This document shows, piece after piece, positions 37,875 through 47,715 of a stretch of 64,000 nucleotides of DNA (its first letter is position 1; the number at the start of each line of letters is the position of its first letter). Source of the stretch: Vibrio inusitatus (GTDB lineage Bacteria; Pseudomonadota; Gammaproteobacteria; Enterobacterales; Vibrionaceae); NCBI GenBank assembly GCA_024346935.1, contig AP024878.1:372001-436000 (forward strand), given 5' to 3'. Both the position numbers and the translations under genes were made by a program. Under the pieces are notes generated by a model, which made no database searches, was not told the origin of the DNA, and saw nothing but the letters and a program-made list of their open reading frames with translations.

Positions 37875-39869
37875 ATGTCTTCTCGTAAAGATCTAGCCAA
37901 TGCAATCCGTGCCCTTAGCATGGATGGTGTTCAACAAGCTAACTCTGGTCACCCAGGCGCACCTATGGGTATGGCTGACATCGCTGAAGTACTTTGGCGT
38001 GGTCATTTGAACCATAACCCACAAAACCCAGAGTGGGCTGACCGCGACCGTTTTATTCTGTCAAATGGTCACGGCTCAATGCTGATCTACTCTCTGCTTC
38101 ATTTGACGGGTTACGAGTTATCTATCGATGACCTTAAGAACTTCCGTCAGTTGCACTCTAAGACTCCAGGCCATCCAGAGTATGGTTACGCACCCGGCAT
38201 CGAGACCACTACTGGTCCTCTAGGTCAAGGTATTACCAACGCTGTTGGTATGGCGATGGCTGAAAAAGCGCTTGCAGCTCAGTTCAACAAAGAAGGTCAC
38301 GATATCGTTGACCACTACACCTATACATTCATGGGTGACGGCTGTCTGATGGAAGGTATCTCACATGAGGCATGTTCTCTTGCTGGTACTTTAGGTCTTG
38401 GCAAGCTTGTTGCTTTTTGGGATGACAACGGCATCTCTATCGATGGTGAAGTTGAAGGCTGGTTCTCTGACGACACTCCTAAGCGCTTTGAAGCGTATGG
38501 CTGGCACGTAATTCCAGCGGTAGACGGTCATGATAGCGAAGCAATTAATGCAGCTATTCTTGCAGCGAAAGCAGACCCACGCCCAACACTTATCTGTACT
38601 AAGACAGTGATTGGTTTTGGTTCTCCAAACAAAGCAGGCACACACGACTGTCACGGCGCACCACTTGGCCAAGACGAAATCGTTGCGACTAAAGCTGCCC
38701 TTGGTTGGGAGCACGGTCCATTTGAGGTTCCTACTGACATTTACGCACAGTGGGATGCAAAAGAGTCTGGTGCTGAGAAAGAAGCGGCTTGGAACGCAAA
38801 ATTTGAAGCTTACGCTGCTGCATACCCAAGCGACGCGGCTGAACTTAAACGTCGCATCAACGGTGAACTTCCTGCACAGTGGGAAGAGAAAACATCCCAA
38901 ATCATTGCTGATCTTCAAGCAAACCCAGCAAACATTGCATCACGTAAAGCATCACAAAACGCACTAGAAGCGTTTGGTCAAATGCTTCCTGAATTCATGG
39001 GTGGCTCTGCTGACCTTGCGCCTTCTAACCTAACCATGTGGTCTGGTTCTAAGTCTCTTGAAGCGAATGACTTCTCAGGCAACTACATCCACTACGGTGT
39101 GCGTGAGTTTGGCATGACGGCTATCATGAATGGTATTGCTCTGCACGGTGGTTTTGTACCGTACGGCGCAACTTTCCTAATGTTCATGGAATACGCGCGT
39201 AATGCAATGCGTATGGCTGCTCTGATGAAGATTCAGAACATCCAAGTTTACACGCATGACTCTATCGGTTTAGGTGAAGATGGTCCAACTCACCAACCCG
39301 TTGAGCAAATGGCTTCTCTACGTCTAACTCCAAACATGAGCACATGGCGCCCATGTGACCAAGTTGAGTCTGCAGTGGCATGGAAACTGGCTATTGAACG
39401 TAAAGATGCGCCAACAGCGCTTATCTTCTCTCGCCAAAACCTAGCACAGCAAGAACGTGACGCTTCTCAAGTGGCTGACATCGCTAAGGGTGCTTACATC
39501 CTTAAAGATTGTGCAGGCACTCCAGAGTTAATCATCATAGCAACAGGTTCTGAAGTAGAACTAGCAGTTGCAGCGCAAGCTGAACTAACAGCAGCAGGCA
39601 AAGCGGTACGCGTTGTATCTATGCCTTCTACTGATGCGTTCGACAAGCAAGATGAAGCTTACCGTGAGTCAGTATTACCATCATCAGTAACTAAACGCAT
39701 CGCTGTTGAAGCGGGTATCGCTGATTTCTGGTACAAGTACGTTGGCTTCGGCGGCAAGATCATCGGCATGACTACCTTTGGTGAATCTGCTCCAGCAGGC
39801 GAACTATTCAAGATGTTTGGCTTTACTACTGAAAACGTAGTGAAGACAGCGAAAGAGCTTTTAGCTTAG
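37875..39869 (+). CDS. tkt: Transketolase
   Basis: Thiamine-diphosphate enzyme of the non-oxidative pentose phosphate pathway. ATG 37875 ([17 protein letters not shown]) with AGGAG at ideal spacing; 664 aa. TPP signature [27 protein letters not shown], and the PYR-domain [15 protein letters not shown] and [17 protein letters not shown]. In vibrios it is normally near epd-pgk-fba; here a three-gene cassette separates it from epd. Confidence 0.98.
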   Translation: MSSRKDLANAIRALSMDGVQQANSGHPGAPMGMADIAEVLWRGHLNHNPQNPEWADRDRFILSNGHGSMLIYSLLHLTGYELSIDDLKNFRQLHSKTPGHPEYGYAPGIETTTGPLGQGITNAVGMAMAEKALAAQFNKEGHDIVDHYTYTFMGDGCLMEGISHEACSLAGTLGLGKLVAFWDDNGISIDGEVEGWFSDDTPKRFEAYGWHVIPAVDGHDSEAINAAILAAKADPRPTLICTKTVIGFGSPNKAGTHDCHGAPLGQDEIVATKAALGWEHGPFEVPTDIYAQWDAKESGAEKEAAWNAKFEAYAAAYPSDAAELKRRINGELPAQWEEKTSQIIADLQANPANIASRKASQNALEAFGQMLPEFMGGSADLAPSNLTMWSGSKSLEANDFSGNYIHYGVREFGMTAIMNGIALHGGFVPYGATFLMFMEYARNAMRMAALMKIQNIQVYTHDSIGLGEDGPTHQPVEQMASLRLTPNMSTWRPCDQVESAVAWKLAIERKDAPTALIFSRQNLAQQERDASQVADIAKGAYILKDCAGTPELIIIATGSEVELAVAAQAELTAAGKAVRVVSMPSTDAFDKQDEAYRESVLPSSVTKRIAVEAGIADFWYKYVGFGGKIIGMTTFGESAPAGELFKMFGFTTENVVKTAKELLA

Positions 39870-39884
39870 AGCTTTCTTGTAAGA

Positions 39885-39916
39885 CAAAAAACCAGTAGTT
39901 TATTGCTGGTTTTTTG
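39885..39916. terminator. Bidirectional terminator between tkt and the glycan cassette
   Basis: AAAAAACCAG and CTGGTTTTTT arms around AGTTTATTG; T-runs on both strands, so it ends tkt (+) and the cassette (-). Confidence 0.85.
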
Positions 39917-39930
39917 TACTTGAAAATGGA

Positions 39931-42135
39931 CTAAAATGGATTGTCCATGCGGTTAGAGTTAATAATTTTCAACTTAACATTATTCAGGTTTGAGTCATTT
40001 AAGTTCTCTACATTCCAGACGTGAAGGTAAAGATCAATTTCTAGCTCTTGAATTATTTTATCAATGGCGTCATAGCCCCTATAATCGAAAGAGATAGAAT
40101 CAAATAAGTTCAGATTCCCAACTGTTTCTATGATTAATTGCAACTGATTACAACTTGATACTGACCCTCTATTACAGTTTAATAACAACTCAGTCGGTAT
40201 ATAATATGATGTATATCTTGCAATTTCCCTAAACTTAATGATGCAATTATGTAACGTGTCTAATTTACTTATTGATTGACTTGGGAATTCAATTAGATAA
40301 TCAAAATCTACACCCCTTAATTCGTCTAGCATTAATGTACAATTTTTAATGTGGTCTATATTTTTTCCGTCAATCCATATGAATTTATTCGACATTATTT
40401 TCATATCTATGAGTTTATTTAGCGTTAACTCATTTTTAGTTAGTGTATCTTCATTTCCTTCTCTTTTGTCATGCCGGACTAATAAAGAGTTATTTTCAAT
40501 TACTACATCTAACTCTAAACAGTTAAAGGCAAGTCGCCCCCTAACTAATCTAGCTATAGTATTTGATCTATGTAAGCATGCTTCTTGGTCAAGACTTATT
40601 TTATTTCTTATGTAGTGATTTAATAACCAATACTCATTGTTGGTAGAAGATAAATCAATATAACTGATATCATTTTCTTGTTTTCTAACAAAGATGATGT
40701 CATCTTGATGATCCTGATTTATCACAATTCCGAGTATTTTTAGAATTAAGTATGGTATTATAGATAGATCTTTTGATTGAAGTATAAAATTATCAAGAGA
40801 GTCGATATTATACTCTTCCAAATAACTATCGTTAGCAAATATTAAAAATGGTACTTTTATCATTTCAAATTTAAATCTTGATGAGTCATGGCCAGATCCT
40901 GTATAAACGGACTCTCCATGGTCGGAAAAATATATTACTACTTTTGGTACTTTAGATTTCTTAACTGACTCGATAACTCTCTCAATATTATTGTCAATAT
41001 ATTTGATTGCAGCATCATAACATTCTATGTTTTTTACTTTTGCACTAGAAAGGCCAATTACGCTAGTTGAAACTATTTCGTTAAGAAAGTTATCAACTCT
41101 TTTCCTGTTTTCTTTTGGTATATTTTTGCAATAACTGCCATGCCCACTATATGTGTGAATAAAAGAGATACCTTTGTTTTTAATTATTTCATCAATATTT
41201 TCATCAATTAAATAATGGTCATACAATTCAATGGATGACTTTGACTCTAAATTACCAAAAGTTGTTCCTTTTTTACTATCTATTCTATTGTCTATATTTT
41301 TGAAAATAATTGAGTTTGCATAACTCCAAGAACCATTGGGGTTTTGATTATTATATAGACTGGTAGTTATGTTGTATGCTTTCAATATGTCAATTATAGA
41401 ATGTCTGTTCTGACTATATATTTCTTTAAAGAAATTCATTCCTTTATTATTTTCGGATGGAATAGATAATGCTTCTAATAGGCTTGGACTGGTATGAGTA
41501 TGTGTGGAGTAGATATTATCATAGAAGCGGAAGTTATTTAGGCCTACAAGATTATTTAAATATGGTGTTGTATTCCTAAAGTAATCATATAAGCTCATGT
41601 TTAGTGATGTAGTAGATTCTCCAATAATAATTATTATGTCAATATCATTTGCTTTTGATTTATTGTCGGTTTTGAATTCTTTATATTTTCCAATTAAATT
41701 GGAGTGTTCATTAATACCTTTGTTTATGTTGGTTCCAAGTTTGATTGAATTTATTGTAAATATCAAAATGCATACAAAATATGCAATTATTTTTGTCAAC
41801 TTATACTTGGATATAAGATGAATTGAAAATATAAAATAATTCAGAGCAAGTATGGCAGAGAAATAATCACTCGTATGCAGTTCTAAATTATAGACTAATG
41901 TTTCTAGGTAAAATATCACTTCACTAAAAGATGGAGAGATTACCTCCCTAAAAGAATCGATACCTAATCTATTTAAAATAGTACTTATGTTCAATAAATA
42001 TGGAGAGATTGCTAGAAGAGTCATAGATGCTAACTTTAGCGTTATGCTTCTCCGGTTAAAAAAAACATATACTAAGCAAGATATGATTAATAATGCTTGG
42101 AAGTGCCTAATTATAATTATATATACTTCTGGCAT
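39931..42135 (-). CDS. Phosphoethanolamine/phosphoglycerol transferase-like membrane protein fused to a GDPD/PLC-like domain
   Basis: 734 aa. Four membrane helices (about 10-26, 33-54, 92-109, 114-133) anchor a sulfatase-fold domain of the EptA/CptA type (about 165-490). Its nucleophile is Thr175 in GESTTSLNMSLYDYFRNTTP, with HTYSGHGSYCKNIP (about 327-340) and the metal site SDHGESVYTGSGHD (404-417). Residues about 519-734 form an extra domain with HR (522-523), ELD (541-543), RHD (554-556), IDGKN and a late LYLHVWNV, the pattern of GDPD/PLC-like phosphodiesterases. Inferred topology puts both catalytic domains in the periplasm. The gene is strongly AT-rich. It starts 1 bp after the GT2 stop (TAA-T-ATG), so translation is coupled. 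Substrate unknown. Confidence 0.8.
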   Translation of the reverse strand: MPEVYIIIIRHFQALLIISCLVYVFFNRRSITLKLASMTLLAISPYLLNISTILNRLGIDSFREVISPSFSEVIFYLETLVYNLELHTSDYFSAILALNYFIFSIHLISKYKLTKIIAYFVCILIFTINSIKLGTNINKGINEHSNLIGKYKEFKTDNKSKANDIDIIIIIGESTTSLNMSLYDYFRNTTPYLNNLVGLNNFRFYDNIYSTHTHTSPSLLEALSIPSENNKGMNFFKEIYSQNRHSIIDILKAYNITTSLYNNQNPNGSWSYANSIIFKNIDNRIDSKKGTTFGNLESKSSIELYDHYLIDENIDEIIKNKGISFIHTYSGHGSYCKNIPKENRKRVDNFLNEIVSTSVIGLSSAKVKNIECYDAAIKYIDNNIERVIESVKKSKVPKVVIYFSDHGESVYTGSGHDSSRFKFEMIKVPFLIFANDSYLEEYNIDSLDNFILQSKDLSIIPYLILKILGIVINQDHQDDIIFVRKQENDISYIDLSSTNNEYWLLNHYIRNKISLDQEACLHRSNTIARLVRGRLAFNCLELDVVIENNSLLVRHDKREGNEDTLTKNELTLNKLIDMKIMSNKFIWIDGKNIDHIKNCTLMLDELRGVDFDYLIEFPSQSISKLDTLHNCIIKFREIARYTSYYIPTELLLNCNRGSVSSCNQLQLIIETVGNLNLFDSISFDYRGYDAIDKIIQELEIDLYLHVWNVENLNDSNLNNVKLKIINSNRMDNPF

Positions 42136-42136
42136 A

Positions 42137-43303
42137 TTAGTTGTTGCTAAATTGTTGATTTTTAGGGGTTTTCATTATGCCCCAAACAAACATAGTAAAG
42201 AACGATTGGAATCCAGATGCTATTAAAGTCATAGATAGTACCATGCCTCTGCTAAGTGCTTGAGACTCTATATCTCCAAAACCTACTAGGACCCACTTTG
42301 CGACGCAAACCATTAACAAGATCGAACCTGCCGATATGAGACTGAGTGAAGTCAGGGCTCCTTTTTCTAAAGTGATCTTATCAATTATCTTGTATTTGTG
42401 AGGAGGTAGTAATCCTTTTATGGCAGCATAATTTCTAACTAATACTCCTGTTGATAGGCATTGAAATCCAACGATCAGGAAAAGACACCCGGCATAAAAG
42501 GTGTTATTGGAGAATTGAATATTGTTTAATTCTACAGGCTGAAAAAGTAAAGTAATAGTAATTATCAATCCGAAAAAAAACATGATCATAGATGGGTATA
42601 AAAATAACCATTTTGGTGTATGCAGTAGAAGAAAGCATAGGTGTCTCCACCCATCTGTCCATGTATTTAAGTGTGGCGAGCGAGTTCTTCCATCAACAGA
42701 GAGCGTTGTAGGGACTTCATCTATTTTTAGTTTGTTCAAAGCTGATTTTACAATCATTTCACTGGCAAACTCCATTCCAGTGGTATTAAGCCCCAGATCC
42801 ACAATAGAGTCTTTTTTAAAACCTCTTAAACCACAATGAAAGTCCTTACATGAAATATTAAAAAATACTCTTCCAAGAAAACTTAGTACAGGGTTTCCAA
42901 TAAATCGATGAAGTATAGGCATTGCTCCGTTTGATATCCCACCCCTAAATCTATTTCCCATCACTAAGTCATTGCCTGAACGTAGGCTGTCCATATAAGG
43001 TTGTAAACTAGAAAAGTCATAACTGTCATCAGCATCCCCCATAATTATGTATTTACCTTTAGCATGCGTTATGCCTTCTCTCAATGCTGCTCCATAACCT
43101 CGCTCTTCGGCGTTTACAACTTTTGCTCCACACTTCAATGCTATTTCTTGTGAACCATCTGTACTACCATTATCCGCGACTAATATTTCAGTAATAGTTT
43201 TCGATTTTTCTGCATACTCTTTTGCTTTATTTATACAGATTTCTAAAGTTTCGGATTCATTTAGGCAGGGCATCAATATTGTAAGTTCAATAGAGTCTTT
43301 CAT
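42137..43303 (-). CDS. GT2 family glycosyltransferase with C-terminal membrane helices
   Basis: 388 aa. The DPMS-like GT2 domain (about 1-235) has MPCLNESETLE, LVADNGSTDGSQ, RGYGAALREG and the metal site GDADDSYDF. Four C-terminal helices follow (about 240-385). Such proteins usually transfer a sugar from a nucleotide donor to a polyprenyl phosphate. It lies 20 bp after the GT-C gene and 1 bp before the transferase/phosphodiesterase gene. The likely role is donor supply for the upstream GT-C enzyme; this is inference. Confidence 0.88.
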   Translation of the reverse strand: MKDSIELTILMPCLNESETLEICINKAKEYAEKSKTITEILVADNGSTDGSQEIALKCGAKVVNAEERGYGAALREGITHAKGKYIIMGDADDSYDFSSLQPYMDSLRSGNDLVMGNRFRGGISNGAMPILHRFIGNPVLSFLGRVFFNISCKDFHCGLRGFKKDSIVDLGLNTTGMEFASEMIVKSALNKLKIDEVPTTLSVDGRTRSPHLNTWTDGWRHLCFLLLHTPKWLFLYPSMIMFFFGLIITITLLFQPVELNNIQFSNNTFYAGCLFLIVGFQCLSTGVLVRNYAAIKGLLPPHKYKIIDKITLEKGALTSLSLISAGSILLMVCVAKWVLVGFGDIESQALSRGMVLSMTLIASGFQSFFTMFVWGIMKTPKNQQFSNN

Positions 43304-43323
43304 AGTAACTGAAATCCTTAATG

Positions 43324-45093
43324 TTATTCATAATCTACTTTGTAAAGCATGTTCTCGCTATCAGTTGAGTTAATCAACTTTAGCCATGATGGTGGGTTGT
43401 TAATTTCAAGGCGTCTAATTAATGACTTGTTTGTCGCTGAGTTAAATAGTAACTTTAGTTGAGAGTCATTATTTATTAGAATGTACTCCACTTGTCCTGT
43501 TTTTATTTTTTTTAAAGCTTCACCCATATCTTCCTCTATGAATATGTTAATCATTAAAGTATTGGCAGTGATGTTTCTGTGATACGGTGCTGCTATTATT
43601 TTGTTGTTACTAATAGCTAAAGTTTTAGCACCACTTTCTATTCCAGTAAGAACTACATTATTGTTGATTCTGTATTCATTAAATAATTTAGTGAGTGAAA
43701 TATTTTTGTTTATAATCTCTTTGTTGACTGAATTACTAGGTTTATGGAACAAATAGGTAATAAGTAACAGAATTACTAAAGGTGTCGTTATGATTAAGGT
43801 TATAGCCTTAATTACTTCATTTTTTGCTGTGGAGAAGTATTGATAGATCACATAAGAATGCAAAGGTGCGCTTATTATAAAGCAGAGGTTAATTGCTCTT
43901 ATCTGCCATATAAAAGCGATGATAAGATTCAGAACTAGAAGGAAGTAAAGTAGGCTTAGGTTTGTGTTTTTTTTCTTCATTAAGGGGTAGCAAAGAGCCG
44001 GAATAAAGTAGAAGAAGTAATTTTCTAAAGAAAAAAAGCCGTCTTTTTTTATCCATTCAAACATCGATTTAGCTTCGCTTACATTATTTAACCAAAACTC
44101 TTGTAATTGTAAAGGATAGTCAGCGTAGGCTCCCTTTAGTAGCTCAGGATAGAGCAGAGTAATAATACCGAAGATAGGTAGAGCGATTAGAGCTATGGAG
44201 AGAGTTCGCTTTATCGGGTTTAGTATCTCTACAAAACTCTTTTCGTAAATGAAGAGAAACACTCCTCCTCCCAAAAAACAGAGAATAAAGGGTAGAGAAA
44301 TAGCGTCGTATCTAGGATAGAAAAACTCAGATGCCGGCCTGTTAATCAGTATCAAAATTAGACCAAGCCCAAATACCGTGAAGCACAGTCGTTTAAGATG
44401 AGAGACTCTTGATGAGTCGAACCAGATCGCATGCAGGGTGTATAAACTAAGGTAAAGTACCCACAGGATGAAATTTTCTAACCCCGTCCAAAGAGATAGA
44501 GCTATCAGTAGGCCTTGTAGATATGCTCTGAATTGTTCTTGAAACTGCTGATTTGTGTTAGGAGAGAAGAGTAAGAAGGCTACTACGAATAAAAGTTGGA
44601 CATTGTGATGATCTATGGATCCTGGAAGAAACTTTGTAATTAATGGTGATAGTAGGATAAATAAGGTTGCGACAAATCTCTGCTCCTTCCCCAAATAATG
44701 CTCACAATAGGCAAAGCCTAAAATAGCTAGGAGCAAAAAATAAAAAAGGGGAATTATGCTCATCGTAACAGCATGAGCAGTGGCCGGTTCTACAAACTGC
44801 ATCATTATTATGCTTGTTACAGCTAGCGGGATATCAGGGAGACGCGACCAATGTATGAGGACACCGTCGTGAGGGTTGAAATCTGGCATAGGATGCAGAT
44901 ACCAATTGCCGAATTCTATCCAAGAAGTGAACTGCACATAGCGCATGAAATTATCGTTGTCTCCCAACTGTAGGGAAGATACGTTTGGCCATTCACTAAT
45001 GAGATAGGCGGTGGCGAGAAAAAACCAAAACAGAACGACAAAACCGAGATCCTTTCGGTTTGTCCATAACCAACTTCTTCGCACTTTGAGCAT
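43324..45093 (-). CDS. GT-C-like integral membrane glycosyltransferase (STT3-related)
   Basis: 589 aa with about 11-13 membrane helices up to residue 460, then a periplasmic-type tail of about 125 residues. The first loop LGDNDNFMRYVQF, then DGVLIHWSRLPDIP and the later GSIDHHNVQ, resemble a family of bacterial membrane proteins distantly related to STT3/PglB oligosaccharyltransferases, where loop-1 acidic residues bind metal. First gene of the three-gene cassette, divergent from epd. It is less AT-rich than the following two genes. Sugar and acceptor are unknown. Confidence 0.7.
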   Translation of the reverse strand: MLKVRRSWLWTNRKDLGFVVLFWFFLATAYLISEWPNVSSLQLGDNDNFMRYVQFTSWIEFGNWYLHPMPDFNPHDGVLIHWSRLPDIPLAVTSIIMMQFVEPATAHAVTMSIIPLFYFLLLAILGFAYCEHYLGKEQRFVATLFILLSPLITKFLPGSIDHHNVQLLFVVAFLLFSPNTNQQFQEQFRAYLQGLLIALSLWTGLENFILWVLYLSLYTLHAIWFDSSRVSHLKRLCFTVFGLGLILILINRPASEFFYPRYDAISLPFILCFLGGGVFLFIYEKSFVEILNPIKRTLSIALIALPIFGIITLLYPELLKGAYADYPLQLQEFWLNNVSEAKSMFEWIKKDGFFSLENYFFYFIPALCYPLMKKKNTNLSLLYFLLVLNLIIAFIWQIRAINLCFIISAPLHSYVIYQYFSTAKNEVIKAITLIITTPLVILLLITYLFHKPSNSVNKEIINKNISLTKLFNEYRINNNVVLTGIESGAKTLAISNNKIIAAPYHRNITANTLMINIFIEEDMGEALKKIKTGQVEYILINNDSQLKLLFNSATNKSLIRRLEINNPPSWLKLINSTDSENMLYKVDYE

Positions 45094-45231
45094 CCTTGTT
45101 CATTTACTTTCTCTAGCATGGGTGAATTAGTCAAAGCAATCAAGTTGCTATGATTAGTACATGGTTCTCCAATTGTGATCTGGTACACTTCAGTGACATA
45201 AAAAACAATGAAGCTGGCTGGGAGGAACACC

Positions 45232-46257
45232 ATGCTAAGAGTCGCAATAAATGGATTTGGTCGTATCGGGCGCAATGTGTTGCGGGCGGTATATGAGAGC
45301 GGAAAGCAAGACTTAATAAAGGTGGTGGCAGTTAATGAACTGGCGCAACCAGATGCTATGGCGCATCTCCTTCAATATGATACGAGTCATGGGCGCTTTC
45401 TCCATAAAGTTAGTCACACTCAAGAGTACCTGAATATCCACCATACTGATGGTACCAAAGATGAGATTCGTATCTTACATCTTGCTGAACTGGATTTGCT
45501 TCCTTGGCGTGATCTTGATGTTGATATCGTTTTAGATTGCACTGGCGTTTTTGGTACGCAAGCTGATGGTCAGCAGCATATCTTAGCAGGGGCTGATAAA
45601 GTTCTTTTTTCTCACCCAGGTTCGCAAGACCTTGATAACACGATTATCTACGGTATTAACCACGAGACGCTTAAACCTACACATAAAGTCGTCTCAAATG
45701 GTTCGTGTACTACAAACTGTATTGTCCCAATTATCAAGGTGCTAGATGATGCTTATGGCATTCAGCGAGGCACAATTACTACGATTCATTCGTCGATGAA
45801 TGACCAGCAAGTCATTGACGCTTATCATCCAGATCTGAGACGAACACGCAGTGCCAGTCAATCGATTATTCCTGTGGATACCAAGCTACACAAGGGGATT
45901 GAAAGAATATTCCCGAAATTTGAAAACAAGTTTGAGGCGATATCTGTGCGTGTTCCCACAGTAAATGTTACGGCGATGGATCTGAGTGTAACTTTAGATA
46001 CAAATGTGAAAGTTAATGACGTAAATCAAACCATCCTGCAAGCATCTCAGTGTACATTACAGTCAATAGTTGACTATACTGAAGCGCCGCTTGTTTCTAT
46101 AGATTTTAACCATGACTCCCACAGTGCAATTGTTGATGGTTCTCAGACCCGTGTCAGTGATGGCCAACTAGTCAAGATGCTAGTGTGGTGCGATAATGAG
46201 TGGGGCTTTGCAAATAGGATGCTAGATACGGCCTTAGCGATGCATGCGTCACATTAA
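45232..46257 (+). CDS. epd: D-erythrose-4-phosphate dehydrogenase
   Basis: GAPDH-family enzyme making 4-phosphoerythronate for pyridoxal phosphate synthesis. ATG 45232 ([15 protein letters not shown]) with GGGAGG upstream; 341 aa. The catalytic Cys is in [15 protein letters not shown]; substrate loop [26 protein letters not shown]. First gene of epd-pgk-fbaA. Confidence 0.97.
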   Translation: MLRVAINGFGRIGRNVLRAVYESGKQDLIKVVAVNELAQPDAMAHLLQYDTSHGRFLHKVSHTQEYLNIHHTDGTKDEIRILHLAELDLLPWRDLDVDIVLDCTGVFGTQADGQQHILAGADKVLFSHPGSQDLDNTIIYGINHETLKPTHKVVSNGSCTTNCIVPIIKVLDDAYGIQRGTITTIHSSMNDQQVIDAYHPDLRRTRSASQSIIPVDTKLHKGIERIFPKFENKFEAISVRVPTVNVTAMDLSVTLDTNVKVNDVNQTILQASQCTLQSIVDYTEAPLVSIDFNHDSHSAIVDGSQTRVSDGQLVKMLVWCDNEWGFANRMLDTALAMHASH

Positions 46258-46420
46258 TTACATCGCGCGAAATAAATCCGTAGCTTTTTTGTTCTAGCTC
46301 TTGAAATATTAGATAAATGGCTCAATGTAAGCTTACATTAGATGGATTTCGAACACTTGTTCTGGCGACTGCGCCGAGATGAGTGGACAGTTTTTATATT
46401 TAAACTTTAGAGGACTAACA

Positions 46421-47584
46421 ATGTCTGTAATCAAGATGACTGACCTGGAACTAGCAGGTAAACGTGTATTTATCCGTGCTGACCTAAACGTTCCTGTAAA
46501 AGACGGTAAAGTAACTTCTGATGCTCGTATCCTTGCATCTCTTCCTACTATCAAGCGTTGCCTAGAAGCCGGCGCTAAAGTAATGGTTACTTCTCACCTA
46601 GGTCGTCCAACTGAAGGCGAGTACGCTGAAGAGTTCTCACTACAGCCAGTAGTAAACTACCTAAACGATGCTCTAGATTGCGAAGTTAAACTAGCGAAAG
46701 ACTACCTAGAAGGTCTTGAGTTGAACGCTGGTGAGCTAGTTGTTCTTGAGAACGTTCGTTTCAACAAAGGCGAGAAGAAAAACGAAGAAGAGCTATCTAA
46801 GAAGTATGCTGCTCTTTGTGACATCTTTGTTATGGATGCATTTGGTACAGCTCACCGCGCTCAAGCGTCTACTCACGGTGTCGGTACTCACGCTCCTGTT
46901 GCTTGTGCTGGTCCTCTACTTGCTGCTGAGCTTGAAGCTCTAGGCAAAGCAATGGATAACCCAGAGCGTCCACTAGTTGCAATCGTAGGTGGTTCTAAAG
47001 TTTCTACTAAGCTGACGGTTCTTGAGTCACTATCAAAAATCGCTGATCAACTTGTTGTTGGTGGTGGTATTGCTAACACGTTCATCGCTGCTGAAGGCCA
47101 CAACGTAGGTAAGTCTTTATACGAAGCTGACCTAGTTGATACTGCGAAGAAGCTAATGAAAGAGTGTGCAATTCCAGTTGCTACTGACGTTGCATGTGCA
47201 AAAGCATTTGATGAGAATGCAGAAGCTGAAATCAAGCATGTTTCTGAAGTTCAAGACGATGACATGATCTTTGACCTTGGTCCAGATTCAACTGCTGTAC
47301 TTGCTGATATCATTGCTAACGCAAAAACTATTCTTTGGAATGGCCCTGTAGGCGTATTCGAATTCAAGAACTTCGAAGCGGGTACAGCGGGCATCTCTAA
47401 AGCAATCGCTGACTCTGCAGGTTTCTCTGTAGCAGGTGGCGGTGACACACTAGCTGCTATCGACAAGTTCGGTATCAAGGCTGACGTCTCTTACATCTCA
47501 ACCGGTGGCGGTGCTTTCCTTGAGTTTGTTGAGGGTAAAGTACTTCCAGCAGTTGCTATGCTAGAAGAGCGCGCAAAAGCGTAA
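46421..47584 (+). CDS. pgk: Phosphoglycerate kinase
   Basis: ATP-forming glycolytic step. ATG 46421 ([23 protein letters not shown]) with AGAGGA upstream; 387 aa. [49 protein letters not shown] and the C-terminal [13 protein letters not shown] are intact. Codon use is strongly biased, as expected for a highly expressed gene. Confidence 0.98.
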   Translation: MSVIKMTDLELAGKRVFIRADLNVPVKDGKVTSDARILASLPTIKRCLEAGAKVMVTSHLGRPTEGEYAEEFSLQPVVNYLNDALDCEVKLAKDYLEGLELNAGELVVLENVRFNKGEKKNEEELSKKYAALCDIFVMDAFGTAHRAQASTHGVGTHAPVACAGPLLAAELEALGKAMDNPERPLVAIVGGSKVSTKLTVLESLSKIADQLVVGGGIANTFIAAEGHNVGKSLYEADLVDTAKKLMKECAIPVATDVACAKAFDENAEAEIKHVSEVQDDDMIFDLGPDSTAVLADIIANAKTILWNGPVGVFEFKNFEAGTAGISKAIADSAGFSVAGGGDTLAAIDKFGIKADVSYISTGGGAFLEFVEGKVLPAVAMLEERAKA

Positions 47585-47590
47585 TTTTTT

Positions 47591-47618
47591 AAGGCGAGAA
47601 CTTTGTTCTCGCCTTTTT
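47591..47618 (+). terminator. pgk terminator
   Basis: AAGGCGAGAA / TTCTCGCC stem around CTTTG, then TTTTTG. Confidence 0.88.
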
Positions 47619-47715
47619 GTTAATTTTGCTGCAATGCTTTGCATTGTAAGCAAGGTTTTTTAATCTTTGCAAAAGTGCAATTTAATACTAAACGACAGAA
47701 AATAGGACTTATTCC

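Noticed and set aside
38391..38918. 175-aa minus-strand ORF inside tkt
   Set aside because: Cys/Phe/Val-rich antisense shadow of a codon-biased gene; no independent support.
39931..42135. Calling the protein a true sulfatase
   Set aside because: The nucleophile is Thr in GEST, as in phosphoethanolamine/phosphoglycerol transferases, and there is no CxPxR sulfatase signature.
39870..45231. A prophage, integron or integrative element at tkt-epd
   Set aside because: No integrase, transposase, attC-like site, tRNA target or flanking direct repeats could be found.
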